This document shows positions 33,886 to 42,250 of a stretch of 64,000 nt of DNA, piece after piece. Under the pieces are notes generated by a model. It saw only the letters and a program-made list of their open reading frames with translations. It was not told the DNA's origin and ran no database searches. Each line of letters begins with the position of its first letter. Positions within the stretch are counted from its first letter, which is position 1. Made by a program: the position numbers and the translations under genes. The stretch is from NCBI RefSeq assembly GCF_036350515.1, contig NZ_JAZDUE010000002.1, positions 248,001-312,000 on the forward strand, in the 5' to 3' direction. This DNA comes from Gordonia prachuapensis. GTDB taxonomy: Bacteria > Actinomycetota > Actinomycetes > Mycobacteriales > Mycobacteriaceae.

Positions 33886-34413
33886 TTATTCCTCGAAGTC
33901 TTCGGAGTCCTCGACATCGTCGGCGTCGATGTAGTGCACGGCAGCCTCCTCGGCCGACGCGCCGGCACCGTCGATGCCGACGTCACCGGCCACCGCGTCC
34001 TTCTCGTTGTCCAGACCGGTCCCCTCGTCGGGTGCGACCAATCGTCCCGACCTGCCGTCGCCGGACTGATCGGCGTCGTCGAACTCGGCATCACGGTCGG
34101 ATTCGTGTGAGCGCCAGTTCTTCTCGACGTTCTCCTCGGCCTCGATGTCGTCGAGCGGGTCCGTGGCGCCGACGTCGGCCTCCTCCTCGGCGAGACGTTC
34201 GTCGAGGGTTTCGCCCTCGCGTTGCTCACGTTCGGTGAGCCCGTGCCGCGCACCGCTGGGCTGATGATCGGGCGGCGAGTACCCCTCGTCGAGTACATCG
34301 TTTACACCGCGGTCCACGAGCGTGTCCTCCGGTTGGAGCTGGTCGTCATCGTCGAGGCTGTACTCGCCGTCGGAACCTTCTGGGGTGCTGCCGATGTCAC
34401 TCACGTCCTCCAC
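33886..34413 (-). CDS. DUF5709-type acidic protein
   Basis: About 175 residues, very rich in Asp and Glu. EYSLDDDDQLQPEDTLVDRG and VLDEGYSPPDHQPSG match the N-terminal signature of the actinobacterial DUF5709 family; LDERLAEEEADV and a terminal HYIDADDVED follow. The function is unknown. The start is uncertain: GTG 34413 or GTG 34404 (MSDIGS...) are both possible, and neither has a well-spaced ribosome site. Confidence 0.75.
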   Translation of the reverse strand: MEDVSDIGSTPEGSDGEYSLDDDDQLQPEDTLVDRGVNDVLDEGYSPPDHQPSGARHGLTEREQREGETLDERLAEEEADVGATDPLDDIEAEENVEKNWRSHESDRDAEFDDADQSGDGRSGRLVAPDEGTGLDNEKDAVAGDVGIDGAGASAEEAAVHYIDADDVEDSEDFEE

Positions 34414-34557
34414 GATGCCAGTCGATCGGTGACGGATCCAGGACGAAGCAGGCGCAATCGTCGACGACACCGATCCGGACGCGATTCGTCATCCCACGAC
34501 ACGACGCAGGGCCGCAAACACTGTTCGCCTCGGGCGGTGTTCCGTATCCTCCCTGCC

Positions 34558-35661
34558 ATGACAACTCCGCAGGACCCGCAGAATCCCGGCCCGCCCGATC
34601 CCGACCAGGGGGGCGGTGGAGCCTCGGGGCCCAATCCGGAATACCCCAGCCCGGAACCGTCTGCCGGGGGCACGCCGCCGCCGTCGTATCCGCCGCCCGG
34701 TTCGGTTCCTCCGCCCCCGCCGGGACCGTCCGGACCTCCGCCGCCATCGGGCTACCCGCCGCCGGGCTCGTATCCTCCGCCGGGAGGTTCCTATCCGCCG
34801 CCGGGACCCCCGCCGTCGGGGCCGCCTCCCGGGTACGGCGCAGCGCCCGGATACGGCTCACAACCGGGCGGCTATCCCCCGCCCCCCGGGCACGGGCACG
34901 ACCCCGGAGCCGGCGCACCGGGCGGATATCCTCCTCCGCCAGGGAATTACGGCGAGTACGGCGCCGGTGGGTACGGCGCTCCGTCGGCCGATCAGTTCTC
35001 GATCGGTGAGGCCTTCAGCTACGGCTGGAACCGGTACAAGGAGAACGCGGTCTCGTGGATCGTGCTGATCCTCATCGGGATCGTCGTCTCGCTGCTCATC
35101 AGCTGGCTGAACCAGGTGTCATCGGACGGCGGCCGCATCCTCTGGATCGGCGCCATCTTCAGCATCATCTCCACGATCGTGGGCTACATCTTCCAGGGCG
35201 CATGGGCACGCGGCGCGCTCGATGAGATCTCCGGCACCAAGCCGGCGATCGGCCGCTTCTTCGACCTCAATTTCGCGGCCGTGATCATCACCGCGTTCCT
35301 CGTGGGCCTGGGTACCTTCATCGGCCTGATCCTGCTGATCATCCCCGGCATCGTCTTCGCGTTCCTGGCGTACTGGTCCCTGACCTTCGTGGTGGACCGC
35401 GACATGGACCCGATCGAGGGCATCAAGGCGAGCTTCTCGGTGATCAGCAAGAACGCCGGCACCTTGTTCCTGCTGGCTCTCGCGGTGATCGGCCTCAACC
35501 TCGTCGGCGCACTGTTGTGCCTTGTCGGGCTGTTGGTGACCATTCCGGTCACGACGATCGCCACCACCTACGCGTACCGGTATTTCACCGGTGGCCAGAT
35601 CGCGCCGGTGGCGTCCGCGGCACCGATGGCCCCGCCGCCGTATCCGCCGAATCAGTACTGA
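34558..35661 (+). CDS. Proline-rich membrane protein (glycerophosphodiesterase-membrane-like domain)
   Basis: 367 residues. Residues 1-140 are a Pro/Gly/Tyr-rich low-complexity region with repeated YPPP and GYPPPPG units. A hydrophobic domain with about six helices follows, starting FSIGEAFSYGWNRYKENAVSWIVLIL and containing GIVFAFLAYWSLTFVVDRD and IKASFSVISKN. This pattern is shared with DUF975/glycerophosphoryl-diester-phosphodiesterase membrane domains. The C-terminus again has PPPYPPNQY. Such Pro-rich tails are common in actinobacterial envelope proteins; the role is unknown. It is followed at once by a strong bidirectional hairpin. Confidence 0.8.
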   Translation: MTTPQDPQNPGPPDPDQGGGGASGPNPEYPSPEPSAGGTPPPSYPPPGSVPPPPPGPSGPPPPSGYPPPGSYPPPGGSYPPPGPPPSGPPPGYGAAPGYGSQPGGYPPPPGHGHDPGAGAPGGYPPPPGNYGEYGAGGYGAPSADQFSIGEAFSYGWNRYKENAVSWIVLILIGIVVSLLISWLNQVSSDGGRILWIGAIFSIISTIVGYIFQGAWARGALDEISGTKPAIGRFFDLNFAAVIITAFLVGLGTFIGLILLIIPGIVFAFLAYWSLTFVVDRDMDPIEGIKASFSVISKNAGTLFLLALAVIGLNLVGALLCLVGLLVTIPVTTIATTYAYRYFTGGQIAPVASAAPMAPPPYPPNQY

Positions 35662-35670
35662 GTTCGCGCA

Positions 35671-35714
35671 ACACGAAACGACCCGGCCACTGCGGTGGCC
35701 GGGTCGTTTCGTGT
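35671..35714. terminator. Perfect 20-bp hairpin between convergent genes
   Basis: ACACGAAACGACCCGGCCAC (35671-35690), loop TGCG, and its exact complement (35695-35714). It lies 9 nt after one stop codon and 22 nt before the other, so it probably terminates both convergent transcripts. The A-rich and T-rich ends of the stem (GAAACG / CGTTTC) supply weak U-tracts. Confidence 0.85.
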
Positions 35715-35736
35715 GTAGCCGGAGGCGGTCCCGCTT

Positions 35737-36201
35737 TCAGTAGCGTCCGTCGCGCCGGTGGATGTCCTCGGACATCCTGACGACGGCGTAGTAGAGCTCG
35801 AGCGTCACCCGGAGAAAGGCGAGATAGACCAGACCCACGATCGGAGCGAGGACCAGAGCAATGATGCCGAGCACGGGATCGTTGGCAAAGGACGAGATGA
35901 CGAACACGAGCACACCGATCGCCAGGAGGATCGTCCCGAGGATGTAGACGACCTTGACCAACGATGGGGTGACGAACGAGTTGAAATTGAAGTCGAACAG
36001 CGAGGCGAAGAATCCCTTGGATGCCTCGACCGGCGACGAGATCGGTGACGGCGGCTGCTGATACCCGCCGGACGGCGGATAGCCGCCGGGCTGCGCACCG
36101 TAATTCGGCTGCGGCGGTGGCTGGTAGCCGCCGGGCGGCGGGTACCCAGGCGGTTGTGCTTGCGGATTCTGGTTCGGATCGTTGGGATCACCGGTTGTCA
36201 T
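35737..36201 (-). CDS. DUF4282 proline-rich membrane protein
   Basis: 154 residues. The N-terminal half (1-55) is Pro/Gly/Gln/Tyr-rich with GYPPPGGYQPPP and GYPPSGGYQQPP units. The C-terminal half has the DUF4282 pattern: FFASLFDFNFNSFVTPSLVK, two transmembrane helices, and a charged end RVTLELYYAVVRMSEDI. The function is unknown. Its low-complexity tail resembles that of the convergent neighbour at 34558-35661, though the membrane domains are unrelated. Confidence 0.88.
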   Translation of the reverse strand: MTTGDPNDPNQNPQAQPPGYPPPGGYQPPPQPNYGAQPGGYPPSGGYQQPPSPISSPVEASKGFFASLFDFNFNSFVTPSLVKVVYILGTILLAIGVLVFVISSFANDPVLGIIALVLAPIVGLVYLAFLRVTLELYYAVVRMSEDIHRRDGRY

Positions 36202-36308
36202 GGCGCGACGTTAGCAGCGGACCGCAGTCGAGTTGCGGACTTACGCGGGCTCTGAGGTGACCGAATGATTTCTGCCCGCCAGGTGTGGGATTGGGCGACA
36301 ATCGATAC

Positions 36309-36896
36309 ATGCTCGCGGAGATGCAGGACGAGGCCGAGGCGTACCTTCTGGCAGGCGAGTACTCGCATGCGCTCGCCGAGTTCTCGGTGTTGCGGGAGGT
36401 CCGCTCCCGCCGCGAGGGTCCGTATTCGGTGATGTACCTGTCCAACCTGCACGACTGCGTGCGGTGCATGTCGCATCTGCACCTGTGGGCCGATTCGACG
36501 CCACTGTGCCGCGAACTGCACGGCAAGTACGTCCGCACGCACGGACGGGCACAGTCCGACACGGTCGACGTCGCCAAGCACTGGGCATGGGCCCTGGTGC
36601 ATCTGCACGACTACCCGCCCGCGGTGAGGCTCTACCTGACGACTGCCGATGCGCTGTGGGACTCCCAGCCCGATCAGGCACGACGGCTGCTCGCCGCTGC
36701 CGCCGCCCATCGGAGCGAGGCGGACCCCGTGCTGATGCTCGAACCGTCCGACGACGGCACGGCCCGCATCGACCGGGCCCGGTTGGCGCACAGCCACGAC
36801 GTGCTGGTGACCATCAATCAGCTGATCGACCGCCTTCCGGAGGATGTGACCACAGTTCGCGCTGCGATCACCTTCGACGGTCTCGAACTGGTCTGA
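36309..36896 (+). CDS. Hypothetical TPR-like protein
   Basis: 195 residues, not recognised. The first part is helical with alternating Ala/Leu/Tyr positions resembling tetratricopeptide helices (AYLLAGEYSHALAEFSVLRE, then WAWALVHLHDYPPAVRLYLTTADALW). No signal peptide or membrane helix is seen. Start: the ATG at 36309 is preceded by GACAATCGATAC, a possible -10, so it may be leaderless; an ATG 24 nt upstream is also in frame. It converges on the HdeD gene with a 3-nt gap. Confidence 0.6.
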   Translation: MLAEMQDEAEAYLLAGEYSHALAEFSVLREVRSRREGPYSVMYLSNLHDCVRCMSHLHLWADSTPLCRELHGKYVRTHGRAQSDTVDVAKHWAWALVHLHDYPPAVRLYLTTADALWDSQPDQARRLLAAAAAHRSEADPVLMLEPSDDGTARIDRARLAHSHDVLVTINQLIDRLPEDVTTVRAAITFDGLELV

Positions 36897-36899
36897 GCC

Positions 36900-37469
36900 T
36901 CAGATCTGCGGCTCGTCCACCTTCTTGGGCAGCGTCAGCAGGGTCACCACGCTGACGACGATCAACATGATCGCCGCGATGATCAGGAAGGTGGTCAGGG
37001 CGAGACCGGGGATCAACATCATCACGATGCCCGCGATGATCGACACGACACCCGACAGGATCAGCAGCCAGCGCGGAGTGTGCAGCGACCCGGCGGACGC
37101 ATGGGTCAGGTCGGCGATGCCCTGGAAGATCCAGCCGATGCCGATGAAGATCGCCAGGAAGACGAGCGACTCCTCCGGATTGAACAGCGCGATGATCCCG
37201 GCGGCAAGGATCAGGGCACCGATGAGTCCGAGAACGAACCGCCAGCCGCCGGACAGGAGCGAGGACGCGAACGCACCGTAGAGCCGGAAGAGTCCGGCGA
37301 CGATGAGGGAGATGCCGAAGAGCACCCCGATGACAAGCAGGGTCGCGGCCGGCCACACCAGCGCGATGATGCCCAGAACGATGCCGACGACCGAGGTCAC
37401 GATCATCGTGGTTCGTACCGCGGCCACGAGTTCGTTCGGGATCTGCCTTGCGTAGTCTGCAATTGTCAT
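36900..37469 (-). CDS. HdeD-family membrane protein
   Basis: 189 residues with six transmembrane helices in three hairpins, the arrangement of HdeD/DUF308 proteins: VGIVLGIIALVWPAATLLVI, then FVLGLIGALILAAGIIALFNP, then ILSGVVSIIAGIVMMLIPGL, each a related helix pair. In E. coli HdeD is linked to acid resistance; in actinobacteria the role is unproven. It ends with the short basic/acidic tail LPKKVDEPQI. Confidence 0.88.
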   Translation of the reverse strand: MTIADYARQIPNELVAAVRTTMIVTSVVGIVLGIIALVWPAATLLVIGVLFGISLIVAGLFRLYGAFASSLLSGGWRFVLGLIGALILAAGIIALFNPEESLVFLAIFIGIGWIFQGIADLTHASAGSLHTPRWLLILSGVVSIIAGIVMMLIPGLALTTFLIIAAIMLIVVSVVTLLTLPKKVDEPQI

Positions 37470-37535
37470 GGAGGCAGGTTAGTACGTGTCGAAGCCCTCG
37501 ACACCACATTCACCGGTCGAACAGAAGGGAAATTC

Positions 37536-38417
37536 GTGTCGTCGATCGCGTTCTTCACCCACGATGCCGAGAACGCGGATGCTCCCGCCGACAACGGATC
37601 CGACCCCTGGTTCACGCCGACCCGCTACGCCGCCAGCCTCTGGGCACCGGGCACACTCAACGGTCCCGCCGTGTGCGCCCTGGCCGCCCGCGCCGCCGAA
37701 CACGCGTACCCGGTGACCGGCTTCCGGCCCGCCCGGTTCACCATCGATCTGTTCAAGGTCGCCCGGGACTGTCCGACGACGACGCGTAGCCGGCTGGTGC
37801 GCGACGGCGGACGGATCAAGGTCGCGGAAGTCGACGTGGTGCAATCCGTCGACGGCGCGGAGGTCCTGGTCGCCCGGAGCACGACGGTTTTCGTCAAAGA
37901 GAGCACGAATCCGCCGGGTGAACGCTGGGAACGCCCGCCCGAGACGATCGAGTTCCATCCGCCCGAGACCGACGCCGACGACCGGTTTCCGTGGTACGGC
38001 GCGACCACGGAATCGGGCGAGATCGAGTGGAGCCAGGACATGGGCGCTCATCAGAACGCTCGTCGCAACAGGTTGTGGACACGTGCGGTCTCCACCGTCG
38101 TCGGCGAACGGCCGTCGGCGTTCGAGCGCGCGGTGATCAGCGGCGAGTCGACCAGTCTGGTGGGCAATTGGGGCAGTGAGGGCATCGCCTTCATCAACTG
38201 TGACCTGACGGTCGCCCTGTCACGGCTGCCGGTCGGATCGCGGATCGGCGTCGAGGCGGCGAGCCACGTCGAGGTCGATGGGATCTCGACAAGCACCACG
38301 AATCTGTACGACACCGAGGGGCAGTTCGGAGTCGGCATGGTCACCGGCGTCGACAACTCGGCCGCGACCATCGACTTCACCGCCATCGACACCGGTAACC
38401 GCTACAGCGAGGCCTGA
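37536..38417 (+). CDS. Acyl-CoA thioesterase-like hotdog protein
   Basis: 293 residues, double-hotdog layout: a first domain with GPAVCALAARAAEH and RPARFTIDLFKVARDCPTTTRSRLVRDGGRIKVAEV, and a second with NWGSEGIAFINCDLTVALSRLPVG and ending in a glycine/Asp-rich strand. This fits TesB/4HBT_3-type acyl-CoA thioesterases of mycolate bacteria. The GTG at 37536 is chosen because AGAAGGG precedes it. The frame stays open far upstream only because it lies antisense to the HdeD gene. Confidence 0.75.
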   Translation: MSSIAFFTHDAENADAPADNGSDPWFTPTRYAASLWAPGTLNGPAVCALAARAAEHAYPVTGFRPARFTIDLFKVARDCPTTTRSRLVRDGGRIKVAEVDVVQSVDGAEVLVARSTTVFVKESTNPPGERWERPPETIEFHPPETDADDRFPWYGATTESGEIEWSQDMGAHQNARRNRLWTRAVSTVVGERPSAFERAVISGESTSLVGNWGSEGIAFINCDLTVALSRLPVGSRIGVEAASHVEVDGISTSTTNLYDTEGQFGVGMVTGVDNSAATIDFTAIDTGNRYSEA

Positions 38418-38490
38418 GTCGACGCGCCGGGACAACGTCAGGGGCAATGTCACACTCCGATGACTCTCAGGTCTTGATAAGGTCACGGCC

Positions 38491-39564
38491 ATGACGCGGC
38501 TCACAGGACGGTGGAGGGCGGCCCTCGCAGTCACGGCACTGGCAACGACGCTGACCGCAGGCCTCGCGACGGTTCCGCAGGCGCAGGCGACCAATGTCGC
38601 CGCCGCCGACGGACGCATCGTCGCCAGGATCACCGGCCCCGGTTCCATCAACGACACGATCGGCAAGTACAACATCGTCGGCACCGACCTGGGTGTCCTC
38701 TGGGACAACGGGAACGGCGAGATCATGGCCGCGTTCGGTGACACCCAGTCGTTCAACGGGTGGTCGCTGCTCTACGGCCAGCTGTGGTACTGGCGCTCGA
38801 ATGTGCTGCTGCGCAGCACCGATCGGAACCTCGCGGACGGCATGACGTTCACCGGTCATGCCGGCCGACCGGGGCATGCGAAGCGCCTGCTCAAGCCTGA
38901 CCTGCGTCGTGAGGTCACGATCATCCCGACGGCGGGCGTCGCCGCGAACGGCAAGCAGTACATGAACGTCATGTCGGTCAAACAGTGGGGCCCGCCCGGC
39001 ATCTGGTTCACGAACTGGTCCGGCCTGGTCGTCTCGGGCGACAACGGCCAGAACTGGCGGGCGGTCAACGCGTTCCGGCCGAACGGCGGCGGCAACCACA
39101 AGTTCCAGATGTCGGCGTATCTGAAGGTGGGCGACACCATCTACACCTACGGCACGCCCGACGGTCGCTGGGGCGCGGTCTACCTGGCCCGGGTCGCCGC
39201 CAAGGACATCGAGAACCTCCGCAAGTACGAGTACTTCTCGTGGGGACGATGGGTCCGCAACAACCCGGACTCGGCCACCCCGGTCATGTCCGCACCGACC
39301 GGCGAGCTGTCGGTGGCCTGGAACGACTACCTCGGCAAATACATCTCGCTCGGCCAGAAGGACTCCGGGGTCATCCTGCGGACCGCCGACCGGCCGGAGG
39401 GTCCGTGGACCTCGGGTGAGCTCATCGTGCCCGCCAACAACCCGTACACGGGCTACGCGCCGTACATCCATCCGTGGTCGAAGGGCAGCAGCCTGTACTT
39501 CACCTACTCGGTCTGGAACGGCTACCAGGTCTATCTGATGCGGGTGCCGCTGCAGAAGCCGTAG
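38491..39564 (+). CDS. Secreted DUF4185 protein, possible endo-D-arabinanase
   Basis: 357 residues with a Sec signal peptide (basic start, hydrophobic core, cleavage after QAQA near 32-34). The rest is a beta-propeller-like sequence with DUF4185 features: GTDLGVLWDNGNGEIMAAFGDT, SNVLLRSTDRNLADG, MNVMSVKQWG, and APTGELSVAWNDYLGKYI. DUF4185 proteins have been reported as GH183 endo-D-arabinanases acting on mycobacterial arabinogalactan (recalled, not checked). That would give this strain an arabinan-cutting enzyme. It is preceded by GATAAG, a possible -10, 25 nt before the ATG. Confidence 0.82.
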   Translation: MTRLTGRWRAALAVTALATTLTAGLATVPQAQATNVAAADGRIVARITGPGSINDTIGKYNIVGTDLGVLWDNGNGEIMAAFGDTQSFNGWSLLYGQLWYWRSNVLLRSTDRNLADGMTFTGHAGRPGHAKRLLKPDLRREVTIIPTAGVAANGKQYMNVMSVKQWGPPGIWFTNWSGLVVSGDNGQNWRAVNAFRPNGGGNHKFQMSAYLKVGDTIYTYGTPDGRWGAVYLARVAAKDIENLRKYEYFSWGRWVRNNPDSATPVMSAPTGELSVAWNDYLGKYISLGQKDSGVILRTADRPEGPWTSGELIVPANNPYTGYAPYIHPWSKGSSLYFTYSVWNGYQVYLMRVPLQKP

Positions 39565-39571
39565 CACCGCC

Positions 39572-39646
39572 GGGTTCTGGCCGCAGCTGCAGGTTCCGGC
39601 CGCAGTTCGGTTCCCAAGCCGGAACCCGGAACTGCGGCCAGAACCC
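39572..39646. terminator. Nested inverted repeat between convergent genes
   Basis: GGGTTCTGGCCGCAG (39572-39586) and CTGCGGCCAGAACCC (39632-39646) are exact complements. Inside lie a further pair GGTTCCGG / CCGGAACC and a second GGCCGCAGTT / AACTGCGGCC pair. The 75-nt element can fold in more than one way. It separates the DUF4185 gene and the DUF305 gene, 8 and 18 nt from their stops, and probably ends both transcripts. Confidence 0.75.
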
Positions 39647-39663
39647 GCACCCCTGCGGCGCTA

Positions 39664-40311
39664 TCACTCCGCGAGGATGGCGTTCATCTCCTCGATCTCG
39701 TCCTGCTGCGTGGCCTTGATCCGCGTGGCCAGCTCACGCGAGGGTTCGTGGGTGCCGTCGGCGAGCTCGGCGTCCGCCATCTCGACCGCGCCTTCGTGGT
39801 GGGCGATCATGCCCTCGAGCCACAGCCGGTCGAACTCCGCTCCGCTGGCCGCGGACAGCGCGGCCATCTCGGCGGGCGTCATCATGCCGGACATGTCATG
39901 CCGGTCCGACGCCATGTGATCGCCGTGCCCGTCGGAGGCGGATGGGTCCGACGTGGACGCGTCGGCGACACCCCACTCGCGCAGCCGCGCCGACATCTCG
40001 TCGATCTCGGGCTGTTGGCCGGCCCGGATGCGGTCGGCCAGGTCCCGCACCGCGGGTGTGCTGGTGCGCTCGGGCACCATGTCCGCCATCATCAGCGCCT
40101 GCATGTGATGCGGGATCATCATCTGGTTGAAGGCGATGTCGGCGGCGTTGTGTGTCTCGGCCTGCGGTGTGTCGGCCGAGCTCTCCAGCGGCAGCGAGGT
40201 GGTGGTGACCGCCGGGCCGGACGAGGAGGCCGTCGGTTCGTCGTCGGCCGAACATGCGCCGAGAAGAGCGACCGCGACAACGGTCGAGCACGCGAAGATC
40301 TGTCGTTTCAT
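39664..40311 (-). CDS. DUF305 lipoprotein
   Basis: 215 residues. A lipoprotein signal ends LLGAC (Cys about 20), followed by a Ser/Thr-rich spacer and a ferritin-like DUF305 domain. It contains FNQMMIPHHMQALMMADM, a Met/His-rich centre HGDHMASDRHDMSGMM and IAHHEGAVEMAD. The clustered Met and His residues suggest metal (possibly copper) binding, but no metal is proven for this protein. It follows a small His-rich membrane protein gene; the two are probably co-transcribed. Confidence 0.88.
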   Translation of the reverse strand: MKRQIFACSTVVAVALLGACSADDEPTASSSGPAVTTTSLPLESSADTPQAETHNAADIAFNQMMIPHHMQALMMADMVPERTSTPAVRDLADRIRAGQQPEIDEMSARLREWGVADASTSDPSASDGHGDHMASDRHDMSGMMTPAEMAALSAASGAEFDRLWLEGMIAHHEGAVEMADAELADGTHEPSRELATRIKATQQDEIEEMNAILAE

Positions 40312-40403
40312 TGGTGAGGTTCCTTTGCAGGATGAGGAATCCGCGCTGCATCAGGGCATGCGGAGCTGTCGACGTCTCGGACACGAGGTCCGTCGGACGC
40401 CGA

Positions 40404-40817
40404 TCAGCAGCGGATCACCTGCAATCGGAGATGTGTCGGCATGGCCCACGGTGGAGGCCGGCCGCTGCGACCGTGCCGTCGGGTGTGAATCGACCGCAAC
40501 AGGGGCGGGAGCGGGAAACCCCACGCCAGAACGAGAACGGCGACCGCCGGGACGACCGGGTCGTCGTGGCGCAGGAACACGCACGGGTGGGTGTGGGTGT
40601 CGCACTCGCCGGCATCGTCCATCACCGGCGCCGGTTCGTGCTGCGCGGCGTGCACGACCGTCGGGCCGTGCGCGGCCGCCGTCTCGCCGTGGTCGCGGTG
40701 GTCGGCGAGGGCGACCACCGAATGCATCAGCAGGATCGCGAACGCGATCCCGAGCAGCAGGCCGGTCCGTGTCGTGCCCCACCGGCGGGGTCGCGATGAA
40801 CGGCGGACGGTCGACAC
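40404..40817 (-). CDS. Small His-rich membrane protein, DUF6153-like
   Basis: About 137 residues from a GTG at 40817. A basic N-terminus is followed by a helix (TGLLLGIAFAILLMHSVVALA), a His-rich segment (DHRDHGETAAAHGPTVVHAAQHE), two cysteines in ECDTHTHPCVFL and a second helix. This matches the general look of DUF6153 proteins, which often adjoin DUF305 genes. The function is unknown; metal handling is inference from the His/Cys content and the neighbour. Confidence 0.6.
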   Translation of the reverse strand: MSTVRRSSRPRRWGTTRTGLLLGIAFAILLMHSVVALADHRDHGETAAAHGPTVVHAAQHEPAPVMDDAGECDTHTHPCVFLRHDDPVVPAVAVLVLAWGFPLPPLLRSIHTRRHGRSGRPPPWAMPTHLRLQVIRC

Positions 40818-40827
40818 GACTCCGAGG

Positions 40828-42072
40828 TTACCGAGGAGGTGCCGTGTCGGACTCGGCCATGTCGGACGCTGTCGTATCGGACTCAGCCGCAACGGACTCT
40901 GCCAGATCGGGCTCGGCCGCCTCCGACGCACCGGCGGCGTCGGCACGTCGTCGCTCGTTTCGCGGGATCACCCATTTCCGATCGACGACGTTCACGATGA
41001 AGATCACGAAACCGGCCAGGGCCCACCCCAGGAGGATGTCGAACACGTAGTGCTCGGCGGTGTAGACGAGGGTGAACGCCATCGCCAAGGCGTATCCCAT
41101 AAACAGTGTTTTCCCGAGGGCCTTGACGCGGGGCCACATGAACAGGGCCAGCAACATGGTCAGACCGGCATGCAGCGACGGGATGGCCGCGACGAGATTG
41201 GCCTTGCCCTGCCCGACCTCGACCAGGGTCGACGCCGCGTGGATGTTCAGGAAGTTCCAGCCGCGCGCCGAGATCCGCTCGACGTAGGGTGCGGCCTCCG
41301 GGTTCGTCGGCGTCACCTCGCCGAGGATGCCGCCGTTCGCCACGGCGCCCTCGGTGGCCATGCACACCGGATCACGCGGATGGTCGACGAGTTGCTCGGC
41401 GGTGCATCGCGCGGCGGCCCACGGAGGTGCGGCCGGTACCAGGGTGTAACCGATCAACGCCAGGAACGTGGTCGCGAGGAAGCACGCTGCGTAGCGACGC
41501 CAGGTCGCGCGGTTCTTGATCCAGAGCACGGCGGCCACCGCGTAGGGGACGATGAAGTACGACATGTAGATGACGCTCGTGATCACCTCCCACCAGGGCG
41601 GCGACGCCTCCTTGATGTGGCTCTGCAGCCACACGGTGGGGTTGACCCCGAACAGCCAGCCGTCGACGTCGGCGGGCAGATGCCACTGGGTGGGCATGTC
41701 CACGATGCGTGCGACGTCGCGGGTCCAGTCGTAGAGCAGCAGGATCAGCGCGAACGGCAGCCAGTCGACGATGACACTGATCGCCTTGCGACGGCCGATC
41801 GTCGCCGCGAGCATGCCCAGACACAGCAGGATGATCAGCCGGGTGCGGTCGAACGCCATGCCGTACACGGAGAACTGGTAGACGACGAACAGCACCCACG
41901 CGCCGATCGCGATCCGCCGGACCATCGTGAGGTCACGTTTGCGGTCCGGACCGGTGTCGATCTCGGCGGCGGCCGCGACGTCGTCGATCACGGGCTCGAC
42001 ACCGCTCTCGACACGCTCCTTGGCAGTCTTGCCCGCCGCAGGCACGTCGTCGACCGCATCGTCAATGCTCAC
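40828..42072 (-). CDS. PAP2/AUR1-type membrane phosphatase or phosphotransferase
   Basis: 414 residues, about six to eight helices. Conserved sites of the PAP2_3 (AUR1/inositol-phosphoryl transferase-like) family are GYTLVPAAPPW, AIPSLHAG and YTAEHYVFDILLGW (the His and Asp of the last motif are the catalytic pair). The product or substrate is unknown; in mycolate bacteria such proteins are linked to polyprenyl-phosphate or phosphoinositide metabolism. The C-terminal 45 residues are acidic with repeated AESD units. A GTG at 42072 is used. It stands 10 nt before the DUF6153-like gene. Confidence 0.82.
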   Translation of the reverse strand: MSIDDAVDDVPAAGKTAKERVESGVEPVIDDVAAAAEIDTGPDRKRDLTMVRRIAIGAWVLFVVYQFSVYGMAFDRTRLIILLCLGMLAATIGRRKAISVIVDWLPFALILLLYDWTRDVARIVDMPTQWHLPADVDGWLFGVNPTVWLQSHIKEASPPWWEVITSVIYMSYFIVPYAVAAVLWIKNRATWRRYAACFLATTFLALIGYTLVPAAPPWAAARCTAEQLVDHPRDPVCMATEGAVANGGILGEVTPTNPEAAPYVERISARGWNFLNIHAASTLVEVGQGKANLVAAIPSLHAGLTMLLALFMWPRVKALGKTLFMGYALAMAFTLVYTAEHYVFDILLGWALAGFVIFIVNVVDRKWVIPRNERRRADAAGASEAAEPDLAESVAAESDTTASDMAESDTAPPR

Positions 42073-42250
42073 CCGTGATGATCCTGCCCGCCCACGCCCG
42101 CCAGGGCTCCCTGCACGTTACTTGGCGTAAGCCTAGTGATCACCTGGCGTTCGGGAACCGGCAAACCGCCGGACAGGTGCCGCCGATGTCGGAATTCATC
42201 CGGCTGGCGGTGACCGGAATCACATCGATGCGGCCAACTATCGTTGAGGG

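Noticed and set aside
37080..37535. Upstream extension of the thioesterase gene
   Set aside because: The open frame here runs antisense through the HdeD-like gene. A GTG at 37536 with a good ribosome site begins the conserved domain.
42119..42137. Iron-box-like sequence upstream of the PAP2 gene
   Set aside because: Only about 10 of 19 consensus positions match and the symmetry is lost.
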